The translations under genes and the position numbers were made by a program. From Blastocatellia bacterium (GTDB taxonomy: Bacteria; Acidobacteriota; Blastocatellia; HR10), in contig DATLZR010000168.1 of NCBI GenBank assembly GCA_035573895.1, positions 1-45,187 of the forward strand: 45,187 bases of DNA, in the 5' to 3' direction. The notes beneath the pieces are model-generated. The model searched no databases, was not told the DNA's origin, and saw nothing but the letters and a program-made list of their open reading frames with translations. The first letter of the stretch is position 1; each line of letters opens with the position of its first letter. Positions 38,379-45,187 of this stretch are shown here, piece after piece.

Positions 38379-38640
38379 ACTTATGACACTTTTCCACAGA
38401 GGGGGCCTGTGGATGGCCTGTGGAAATTTTAAAATAGTTCCTGGAAGAAAAAGATTTCCACAGATTTTTGAGATTTTCACATTTCGTCCACAGCTTTTTC
38501 CACAGGCGGATGGAGGGATAAGCAATTGCTATTTCTATAAGTTAGCCATTTTTTCCACTTTTCCACAAGCACTACTAATTCTACTATCCTTATATATAGG
38601 GTTTTAAATCTTAGAGATAGTAAAAAGCGAATCCTTCCTG
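38379..38640 (+). other. Replication origin (oriC) between dnaA and dnaN
   Basis: Seven DnaA boxes or near-boxes: TTTTCCACA (38390, 38496, 38559), TGTGGATGG (38408), TGTGGAAAT (38419), ATTTCCACA (38454), TCGTCCACA (38484). The last box is followed by a short spacer and ACTACTAATTCTACTATC (38571-38588). These are DnaA-trios (3'-GAT repeats on the complementary strand), then an A/T-rich unwinding element (TTATATATAG). This is the box-spacer-trio-DUE order of the basal unwinding system. Confidence 0.9.
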
Positions 38641-38654
38641 AGGAGAACACAACG

Positions 38655-39785
38655 ATGATGGAATTCACTGCCAAACGATCTGACCTGCAAAAGGAACTCG
38701 GATTGGTTCAATCGGTTGTCGAGCGCAAGCACACGATTCCTATCCTGGCCAACGTCTTGATTGAATCGGACGATCAGGGAGTGAAAATTTCCGGTACCGA
38801 TCTCGACGTCAGTTTGAGGACGGTTGTCCCTGCTGAGGTGCTCTCGGGGGGGGGTGTAACGGTCGAGGCCCGTAAACTTTACGATATTGTGCGCACGCTT
38901 GGAGAGGAAGACGTTCGGTTTCGGGTTGAGGATAACCGTCTGGTGATAAGCTGTGGGCGCTCACGATTTCGATTGGCAACGCTGCCGGTCGAGAATTTTC
39001 CTCAATTACCACAGCTAGCGGTTACGGGCGGACTGCAGTTATCGGCAAAGGCTGCCGTTGAAATGGTCGAGCGGACTGTCTTTGCCACCACGCAAGAGGA
39101 GTCACGGTATGCCCTTTCGGGAGTTCAAGTAGAGATTGCTCCTGCCGAAGGTGGGGCAGGGCGCGTGAGAATGGTCGCAACCGATGGGCATCGGCTGGCA
39201 CTCAGCGAAATGACAATAGCTCACGGAACAGTCCTTCCGAGCACGACTTTGATTCCACGAAAGACAATGGTTGAGCTTACGCGCTTGATCAGTGGTGTTG
39301 TTGACGAGACCGAGCTTGTGCTCGTGCGCGATGAGAACCATGTTTATTTCAAGCTTGGTTCACGTGAGTTGATCTCGCGAATTCTGACCGGTCAGTTCCC
39401 AAACTATGAGATGGTCATTCCGAAGGAGCATGAGAGGCAAGCCGTTGTAAGCGGGGAAGCTTTCTCCGCAGCACTCCGGCGCGTTGCGCTTGTCGCGGAT
39501 GAGCGAAGTCGCGGTGTCCGTCTGGCCTTCTCTGAGGGGAGAGTGGAACTCACGGCCCGGAGACTGGACGAAGACGAAGAAGCCCGTGAAGACGTTCTCT
39601 GCCATTTTACGGGAGAGCCGTTGGAGATCGCCTTCAATAGCACGTATCTCATGGACTTCTTTCAAGTCGCCGGGACCGGAGATGTACGAATCGCGCTCAA
39701 GGATGGACAAAGTCCGGCTCTTCTCAGCCCCGAGCAAGGGGAGGGCGTCTACAAGTACGTTGTCATGCCGATGCGGCTTATATAG
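38655..39785 (+). CDS. dnaN: DNA polymerase III beta subunit (sliding clamp)
   Basis: A 376-residue three-domain clamp that tethers polymerases to DNA. N-terminal FTAKRSDLQKELGLVQSVVE and VERKHTIPILANVLIES, middle-domain VRMVATDGHRLALSEM and C-terminal YVVMPMRLI are typical. GAGGAG precedes ATGATG; either Met may start it. It follows oriC directly. Confidence 0.97.
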   Translation: MMEFTAKRSDLQKELGLVQSVVERKHTIPILANVLIESDDQGVKISGTDLDVSLRTVVPAEVLSGGGVTVEARKLYDIVRTLGEEDVRFRVEDNRLVISCGRSRFRLATLPVENFPQLPQLAVTGGLQLSAKAAVEMVERTVFATTQEESRYALSGVQVEIAPAEGGAGRVRMVATDGHRLALSEMTIAHGTVLPSTTLIPRKTMVELTRLISGVVDETELVLVRDENHVYFKLGSRELISRILTGQFPNYEMVIPKEHERQAVVSGEAFSAALRRVALVADERSRGVRLAFSEGRVELTARRLDEDEEAREDVLCHFTGEPLEIAFNSTYLMDFFQVAGTGDVRIALKDGQSPALLSPEQGEGVYKYVVMPMRLI

Positions 39786-39868
39786 ATCGCTACGGCAGCT
39801 TGGTACTTTTTTAGGGGGACGATTGGGTTCGGGGAATCTCGCCCCGAGCCTGATGGAGACAAAGCTAA

Positions 39869-40723
39869 ATGTTGTGGCGGCGAATTGAACGAGTCGTTGA
39901 CCCGGAGGTTGTCATCGAAGGAGCTGGTGTTCGTCTCCGTCGGAGTATTGGTACAAGGTCGCTGGATCAGCTTGATCCTTTTCTGCTTTTGGATCACTTT
40001 GTTTCGACTGACCCACAGGATTACCGGGCGGGGTTTCCCTGGCATCCCCATCGGGGGATGGAAACAGTCACTTACGTCCTTTCCGGTGTTATTCGCCACA
40101 GGGACACGCTGGGAAACTCCGGTTCTATTGGAGCGGGAGAAGTTCAGTGGATGACGGCGGGACGGGGCATTTTGCACGAGGAGATGCCCGAGGTGCGCCC
40201 GGAGGGAATTGATGGATTTCAGCTCTGGGTGAATCTCCCGGCGCGGCTCAAGATGACGGCGCCCCGGTATCAAAATATTCCGGCGCGTGACATTCCGGAA
40301 CTTCGGCGAGATGATGGCACGTGCATTCGGGTTATTGCCGGAACGGTGGAAGAGGCGAGGGGACCTATCTCGGGAATTGCTGTGGATCCACTTTATCTCG
40401 ATATTTTTCTTCCCCCTCAAGCTGTGTTCATTCACCCGATTACGCCCGGCCATAACGCCTTCTCCTACATCTATGATGGTCAGGCTCTATGGGGAGGGGA
40501 AGGGGCTTCCTTTTCCTCTCCGCGATTGATTGTATGGGGCGACGGTGAGGCCATCATGGTGCGAACAGAGGAAGGGCCGGTACGGTTCTTGCTCGTGGCC
40601 GGTCGGCCTTTGAATGAGCCCGTCGTGCGTTATGGTCCCTTCGTAATGAGCACATGGGAGGAGATCGAAGAGACGCTTCGCGAGCTTCGTGAAGGAACAT
40701 TTGCCGGTAAAGATAGCGGCTGA
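39869..40723 (+). CDS. Pirin-family bicupin protein
   Basis: A 284-residue double-cupin metalloprotein. The N-terminal cupin carries the metal ligands in FPWHPHRGMETVTYVLSG (two His and Glu) and a later His in GRGILHEEMPE. The C-terminal cupin includes SGIAVDPLYLDIFLPPQAV and the Pirin_C ending with GRPLNEPVVRYGPFVMST. Some pirins are quercetin dioxygenases and others act as redox or transcription cofactors; the role here is not predictable. No clear ribosome-binding site precedes the ATG. It may be transcribed from its own promoter, 83 bases after dnaN. Confidence 0.93.
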   Translation: MLWRRIERVVDPEVVIEGAGVRLRRSIGTRSLDQLDPFLLLDHFVSTDPQDYRAGFPWHPHRGMETVTYVLSGVIRHRDTLGNSGSIGAGEVQWMTAGRGILHEEMPEVRPEGIDGFQLWVNLPARLKMTAPRYQNIPARDIPELRRDDGTCIRVIAGTVEEARGPISGIAVDPLYLDIFLPPQAVFIHPITPGHNAFSYIYDGQALWGGEGASFSSPRLIVWGDGEAIMVRTEEGPVRFLLVAGRPLNEPVVRYGPFVMSTWEEIEETLRELREGTFAGKDSG

Positions 40724-40838
40724 AGGTCACCGGCGCACTCTCTGGTGAGGATTTTCGCCAAGAACGTGTGATCTGGATGGAGAACGATGTTGTGTCTGGA
40801 TTCTCTTTATCGTGGGAGTTGTGTTACACTACGGGCCG

Positions 40839-41699
40839 ATGACAACGACGAGCTTGCTCAACGATCTGGCATTACGCGATGATATTGTTGCTTTGTTGGA
40901 ACAGAATGATCGCCGGATTCCGATCAGCCTGATCGGTCGTGAGATTTTCCGTTTTCGCAATCCGCGCGTAGCGCACCTGCGGCACCTCCTGCTTCGGTTG
41001 TTCGCCGATGATCCCCGCTTGGTGGTACGGGAAGACGACTATCTTGAGCTGTTGCCGGACGAGCGGGAGTTTGCCCCTCTGAGCGCGAGCGAATACATCG
41101 TCCTGGATGTGGAAACGACCGGAATGAATCCCCGGATTGATCGGGTGATGGAGATCTCAGCTTTTCGGATTGCCCGGCGTGAACCACGAACTCCTCTCAG
41201 CATTACCGATGAGTTCACCACGCTCGTTCACCCGGAACGGGAGATCCCGCCCGCGATTACGTTGATGACCGGGATCACGAACGAAATGGTCGCTCGAGCG
41301 CCACGCTTTTGCGAGATCGCCGACGAACTGATTGCTTTCATCGGTTCGCGCGTGATCGTCGCACACAATGCCTCGTTCGACACGAATTTCCTCAACGCCG
41401 AGATCGGTCGAATCTACGGTCAACGCTTGGGGAACCTCTGTCTTTGCACGCTCAAACTCAGCCGCTCCCTTTTTCCCGAACTGGCCAACCATAAGCTTCC
41501 CACCATTGCCTATTACCTGGGAATCGAGATGGAAAATCATCATCGCGCCCGGGATGATGCCTGGGCGACAGCGAAGATGTTCCTCCGGATGCTCGATCTG
41601 CTCGAAGATCGGGGGATCGGGACGGTCTTTGAGGCGATGGAATTTCACCGCAAGAGGTCATCGCGGCGGGCTCTGTCTCGACAGAATCGCTATTTATGA
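40839..41699 (+). CDS. DEDDh 3'-5' exonuclease with an N-terminal extension (DnaQ-like)
   Basis: A 286-residue protein. Residues about 1-85 form a winged-helix-like extension (LRDDIVALLEQNDRRIPISL, HLRHLLLRLFADDPRLVVRE). The exonuclease domain has ExoI VLDVETTGMNP, ExoII VAHNASFDTNFLNAEI and ExoIII HHRARDDAWATAKMF with the H-x-A-x-x-D signature. It resembles the epsilon-like exonuclease of UvrC/DinG-associated and PolC-type proteins. A repair or proofreading role is inferred. ATG 40839 is chosen over an in-frame GTG at 40812; neither has a clear ribosome-binding site. It overlaps the next gene by ATGA. Confidence 0.88.
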   Translation: MTTTSLLNDLALRDDIVALLEQNDRRIPISLIGREIFRFRNPRVAHLRHLLLRLFADDPRLVVREDDYLELLPDEREFAPLSASEYIVLDVETTGMNPRIDRVMEISAFRIARREPRTPLSITDEFTTLVHPEREIPPAITLMTGITNEMVARAPRFCEIADELIAFIGSRVIVAHNASFDTNFLNAEIGRIYGQRLGNLCLCTLKLSRSLFPELANHKLPTIAYYLGIEMENHHRARDDAWATAKMFLRMLDLLEDRGIGTVFEAMEFHRKRSSRRALSRQNRYL

Positions 41700-42085
41700 A
41701 GGCGTCGGTGCTGGTGGCGGTGACGGACCTCTTTTTCCTCGCGCGGATTCAACGCGTGGCGGAGGAACTCGGGCTCACGGTCGTTCCGGTGCGAAATGTC
41801 GCTGACCTTCTGACCTGTGCCCGGAGCGAGCGCCCGGCAGCGATTATTTTCGACCTCATGGATCGGCGAATTGATGCGGAAGCGGCACTTGATGCCATCA
41901 AAGCGGATGACCAGCTCAAGGGAATTCCCACCGTTGGATTCTTCGCGCATGTCCATACGGAAGTGAAAGATCGAGCCCGTCGCGCGGGTTGTGATCGCGT
42001 GCTGCCCCGATCCGTCTTCATCCCGCAGCTTCCTCACCTTTTGATCGAGATCATCACCTCCGCCGCAGAAGGGCGTGAGCGTTGA
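41696..42085 (+). CDS. Degenerate receiver (pseudo-receiver) domain protein
   Basis: A 129-residue CheY-like alpha/beta protein. Asp53 (AAIIFDLMD) sits at the phosphoacceptor position. However, the acidic pair is reduced to one Asp (Asp11), the Thr/Ser switch is Ala (VGFFAH), and the conserved Lys is replaced (VLPRS). It therefore probably signals without standard phosphorylation or by protein contact. No output domain. Coupled to the exonuclease gene by ATGA overlap. Confidence 0.75.
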   Translation: MKASVLVAVTDLFFLARIQRVAEELGLTVVPVRNVADLLTCARSERPAAIIFDLMDRRIDAEAALDAIKADDQLKGIPTVGFFAHVHTEVKDRARRAGCDRVLPRSVFIPQLPHLLIEIITSAAEGRER

Positions 42086-42354
42086 TCGAGGAGGTTCTGC
42101 CCAGAAGCCCGCTTTTTATACCCTCTCAAATTCCTGATCTTTCCCGACTGGGGACGTTCGCCGGACGCGATGCTGTGCTGCTCCTGCCGTCGAAATGACC
42201 GGTACTCCGTCTGAAGATCGTTGCAAAAAATGTAGCGCCAGGCGTCCGGCCTGCGTGTGCCCACCAAGTGAAAGGTGTGCGCTACGTTTTCCCGGGGACC
42301 TGATGTAAAATACCGCGCTCGCCAGCGACACATTTTTTTCCGGGAGGAGCGATC

Positions 42355-44151
42355 ATGGGGCGACGGGAGAAAAAAGAAGTCGGCAGTTTCGATCCTCGGC
42401 ACCACTGCCTTCAGGTCCTGAGAAAAACCGTGCGAGCGGTTGGTCGAATGGCAGTGGTCCTGCTGCTGGTGACGACGGCGTTATTTGGCTTCAGTCGGCT
42501 GCCCGAGCCGGCAGATCTCGTGCTCATCAATGGAAAGGTGGTCACGGTGGATTCGTCCCGGCCACAGGCCGAGGCCGTTGCCATCCTGGGCGATAAGATC
42601 GCTGCCGTGGGGACGACGCGGGAAATCGAAGCTTACATCGGTCCCCGCACGCGGGTCATTGATCTACAGGGGAAGCTGGTGATTCCCGGTTTTATCGAAG
42701 GGCATGGACACTTCACCGGGCTCGGTCGGTCGCAGATGATCCTCGATCTGACCCGCGCGCGCTCCTGGGATGAGATCGTCGCGATGGTGGCGGAGGCGGC
42801 CAAGAAAGCGAAGCCGGGGGCCTGGATTTTCGGCCGTGGCTGGCATCAGGAGAAATGGACCAAAGTTCCTCAGCCCAACGTGGAAGGCGTTCCTTTGCAT
42901 CATGAACTGAGCCGCGTCTCGCCTCACAATCCCGTTCTTTTGACGCACGCCAGCGGTCATGCTGCTTTCGTGAATGCCCTGGCTTTGAAACTCGCAGGTA
43001 TTGATGCCCAAACGCCCGATCCTCCCGGAGGTGAGATCGTCCGCGACAGAAACGGTGAGCCGACCGGAATGCTTCGGGAGCGCGCTCAGGGACTAGTTCA
43101 AGCGGCCGTTGCTCGTGCCGAGGCCGAGCGGTCCGCGGAAGAGAGAGAGGCCATACGACGCGAAGAAATTCGTCTCGCCGCCGAGAAGGCTCTGGCCAAC
43201 GGCGTCACGACATTCCACGATGCCGGATCCTCGTTCCAGACGATTGATCTGTTCAAGAAGCTCGCCGACGAAGGCAAGCTTTCGGTGCGGCTCTACGTCA
43301 TGGTGCGGGGCGAGACTCTCGAAGAGATGGCCCGGAAGCTGCCGCAGTATCGGTTGATTGGCTACGGGAACGGCTTTTTAACCGTGCGGGCGATCAAGCG
43401 ACAGATTGATGGAGCGCTCGGCCCGCACGGAGCCTGGCTTCTGGAACCGTACGCCGATCTGCCCACGAGTCGTGGACTGGCGCTCGAATCCATCGAGGAA
43501 ATCACCCGGACGGCCGAACTAGCACTTGAGCATGGGTTCCAGCTCAACACCCATGCCATCGGCGACCGGGCCAACCGCGAGGTCCTCAATATCTACGAGG
43601 CGGTCTTTCGTCGGCATCCGGGCAAAAAGGACCTGCGCTGGCGGATCGAGCATGCTCAGCATCTTCATCCCGATGACATTCCCCGTTTCGCGCGATTGGG
43701 CGTAATCGCCTCAATGCAGGGAATTCATTGCACCTCCGATGGACCCTGGGTCATCAAGCGGCTTGGTGAGAAGCGGGCGCGCGAAGGAGCGTATGTCTGG
43801 CGAAAGCTCTGGGATGCCGGCGTGGTCGTCACCAATGGAACGGATACGCCGGTCGAAGACATCAACCCCATCCTCAGTTTTTATGCCACGGTGACGCGCC
43901 GTCTGGCTGACGGTTCGAGTTTTTTCCCTGAGCAACGTCTCACCCGCGAAGAGGCGCTCAAATCCTACACCCTGAACAACGCCTACGCCGCGTTTGAGGA
44001 GAAAATCAAGGGATCGGTCACGCCGGGCAAGCTCGCTGACCTTGTCGTTCTCTCGCGTGACATTATGACCATCCCCGAAGACCAGATTCCGGGCACCGAA
44101 GTCATCTACACGATTGTTGGCGGCAAGATCGTCTACTCCCGGCAGAAGTGA
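42355..44151 (+). CDS. Exported amidohydrolase, YtcJ-like
   Basis: A 598-residue metal-dependent hydrolase of the amidohydrolase-3 group. The N-terminus is basic, then VVLLLVTTALFGFSRL (about 33-49) acts as signal or anchor. The first metal motif is IPGFIEGHGHFTGLG (His-x-His). Later motifs: LTHASGHAAFVNALALKLAG, VTTFHDAG, LNTHAIGDRANREVLNIYEA, WRIEHAQHLHPDDIPRFA and the Asp motif NGTDTPVEDINPILSFYA. It likely cleaves amides or imides in the periplasm. GGGAGGAG precedes the ATG. The 42086-42354 upstream gap shows no gene. Confidence 0.92.
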   Translation: MGRREKKEVGSFDPRHHCLQVLRKTVRAVGRMAVVLLLVTTALFGFSRLPEPADLVLINGKVVTVDSSRPQAEAVAILGDKIAAVGTTREIEAYIGPRTRVIDLQGKLVIPGFIEGHGHFTGLGRSQMILDLTRARSWDEIVAMVAEAAKKAKPGAWIFGRGWHQEKWTKVPQPNVEGVPLHHELSRVSPHNPVLLTHASGHAAFVNALALKLAGIDAQTPDPPGGEIVRDRNGEPTGMLRERAQGLVQAAVARAEAERSAEEREAIRREEIRLAAEKALANGVTTFHDAGSSFQTIDLFKKLADEGKLSVRLYVMVRGETLEEMARKLPQYRLIGYGNGFLTVRAIKRQIDGALGPHGAWLLEPYADLPTSRGLALESIEEITRTAELALEHGFQLNTHAIGDRANREVLNIYEAVFRRHPGKKDLRWRIEHAQHLHPDDIPRFARLGVIASMQGIHCTSDGPWVIKRLGEKRAREGAYVWRKLWDAGVVVTNGTDTPVEDINPILSFYATVTRRLADGSSFFPEQRLTREEALKSYTLNNAYAAFEEKIKGSVTPGKLADLVVLSRDIMTIPEDQIPGTEVIYTIVGGKIVYSRQK

Positions 44152-44388
44152 GGAGGGGGAGTTCTTCTGCCACGAAGGAATCGTTCATGGAGCGATGACG
44201 GCCACCCTGAAACGATGAGAAACACGCACAGATTACCTGACCAACGGATGGGCCAACGAATCTGTGGATCTTTAAGGGGGAGAGGCCGGAGCACACGTGT
44301 GGGCTCGCTGGCCTCAAGTCCATGAGCCGGAGGTCGGCGGTGCCAGAGTGCGGAGTTTTCCCATACAGGCTGACTAAGGAGGATCGCT

Positions 44389-45187
44389 ATGAGGCCACGC
44401 TTTCTGCTAGGGCTCATCGTGATGGTGAGTTTTCTTGGCTTCACGACGGGCAGTCAGGCGCAGCAAAAGCTGCTCACTCTGGACGATATTTATGATCCGG
44501 TCAAGCGGGTGAATTTCAGCGGTTCACCGGCAACAGTGATAGCCTGGCTGGATGAGCATCATTATCTGCTGCGACGAACGGATCCGCAGACGCGTCGGTC
44601 GCGGCTCTTGAAGGTCAATGCGCTCAGCGGGGAGGAGCGGCCGTTTTTCGATACTGCCCGGATGGAAGCGGCGTTCGCTCGACTGCCCGGCGTGAGCGCC
44701 GAGGATGCCCGGCGCATCGCCGAGCGCACCTCGTTTGTCATGAATCGGACTCGCACGGCAGCCCTCATCAACTTTGCGCACGATCTCTTTTACTACGAAT
44801 TTGGCAGTGATGTGGCCGTGCGGTTGACCAACACTGCCGATGAGGAACTCGAAGAGGAGTTCAGCCCCGATGGGCGACTCGTCAGCTTCGTGCGCAACTT
44901 CAATCTCTATGTGGTCGAGATCGCCACCCAGCGCGAGCGACAATTGACCACCGACGGTCACGCCAAGCTCCTCAACGGGCGGCTCGATTGGGTTTATCAG
45001 GAAGAGCTATACGGTCGAGGGAATTTCAAGGGGTATTGGTGGAGTCCCGATTCCACCCGCATTGCCTATCTGCAACTGGATGAATCGCCGGTGAAAGAGT
45101 TCGTCGTCGTTGATCACATTCCCTACTACCAGACGGTGGAGGTCACGCCCTATCCCAAGGCGGGGACGCCCAATCCGATCGTGCGGC
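44389..45187 (+). CDS. Dipeptidyl peptidase IV family (S9B) peptidase, N-terminal part
   Basis: The first 266 codons of an exported peptidase. Signal peptide MRPRFLLGLIVMVSFLGFTT ends before SQAQQ. The beta-propeller domain begins LTLDDIYDPVKRVNFSGSPA. The DPP-IV double-Glu motif that binds the substrate amino terminus is seen in LDWVYQEELYGRGNFKGYWW. The catalytic alpha/beta-hydrolase domain lies beyond the window. AAGGAGGAT precedes the ATG. Such enzymes remove N-terminal Xaa-Pro dipeptides and fit a protein-degrading lifestyle. Confidence 0.92.
   Translation, partial: MRPRFLLGLIVMVSFLGFTTGSQAQQKLLTLDDIYDPVKRVNFSGSPATVIAWLDEHHYLLRRTDPQTRRSRLLKVNALSGEERPFFDTARMEAAFARLPGVSAEDARRIAERTSFVMNRTRTAALINFAHDLFYYEFGSDVAVRLTNTADEELEEEFSPDGRLVSFVRNFNLYVVEIATQRERQLTTDGHAKLLNGRLDWVYQEELYGRGNFKGYWWSPDSTRIAYLQLDESPVKEFVVVDHIPYYQTVEVTPYPKAGTPNPIVR

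Noticed and set aside
39832-39856. Hairpin TCGGGG..CCCCGA after dnaN as a terminator
   Set aside because: No run of T follows the stem, so I do not call a rho-independent terminator.
40801-40830. Promoter giving a leaderless exonuclease mRNA (TACACT as -10)
   Set aside because: No acceptable -35 at the right distance.

Overview
The window is about 45 kb of a GC-rich bacterial chromosome that spans the replication origin. The organism is probably a thermophilic or soil Acidobacteriota (Blastocatellia-like). This is an inference from the permease, dipeptidyl peptidase and K+-type pyrophosphatase content and from the rpmH-rnpA-yidD-yidC-mnmE-mnmG-rsmG-parA-parB-bactofilin-dnaA-dnaN order; no marker in the window proves it.

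Region 1 (1-4.5 kb): the tRNA-Thr/Tyr/Gly/Thr-tuf operon on the minus strand, then two MacB/FtsX-type permeases and a class A beta-lactamase-like serine hydrolase on the plus strand.

Region 2 (4.9-14.9 kb) is the accessory part and the main discovery. It reads as a decaying integron cassette array on the minus strand. I find about a dozen attC-like sites: R''-type RYYYAAC and R'-type GTTRRRY ends, imperfect palindromes with extrahelical bases, 59-128 bp. Several genes end inside the R'' core. Cargo, in transcription order: a SnoaL-like protein, an IS5-family remnant, an aldo/keto reductase, a small hypothetical, a decayed HicAB module followed directly by a solitary HsdR_N-type nuclease, a ParA-like ATPase with a coiled-coil partner, a decayed Phd/VapC module, a membrane protein, a Kelch-repeat secreted protein, a frameshifted phosphatase and a second decayed HicAB module. 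At the upstream end lies only the N-terminal ~50 residues of an integron integrase, running into an attC-like site. The array therefore looks orphaned, and all three toxin-antitoxin modules carry indels.

Region 3 (15.4-26.2 kb): K+-dependent membrane pyrophosphatase, a 3D-domain protein, an anaerobic ribonucleotide reductase-like protein with a shortened glycyl-radical loop, gltX, a membrane protein, a MarR-ArsM arsenic operon with a visible operator, and a Leu/Phe/Glu-type amino acid dehydrogenase.

Region 4 (26.8-39.8 kb): the origin cluster. It starts at a strong promoter before rpmH and runs through tightly overlapping genes to rsmG. A perfect parS lies before parAB; bactofilin follows, then a long non-coding stretch with dispersed repeats, dnaA, an oriC with seven DnaA boxes plus DnaA-trios, and dnaN.

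Region 5 (39.8-45.2 kb): pirin, a DEDDh exonuclease coupled to a degenerate receiver domain, an exported YtcJ-like amidohydrolase, and the start of a DPP-IV family peptidase that runs off the window.
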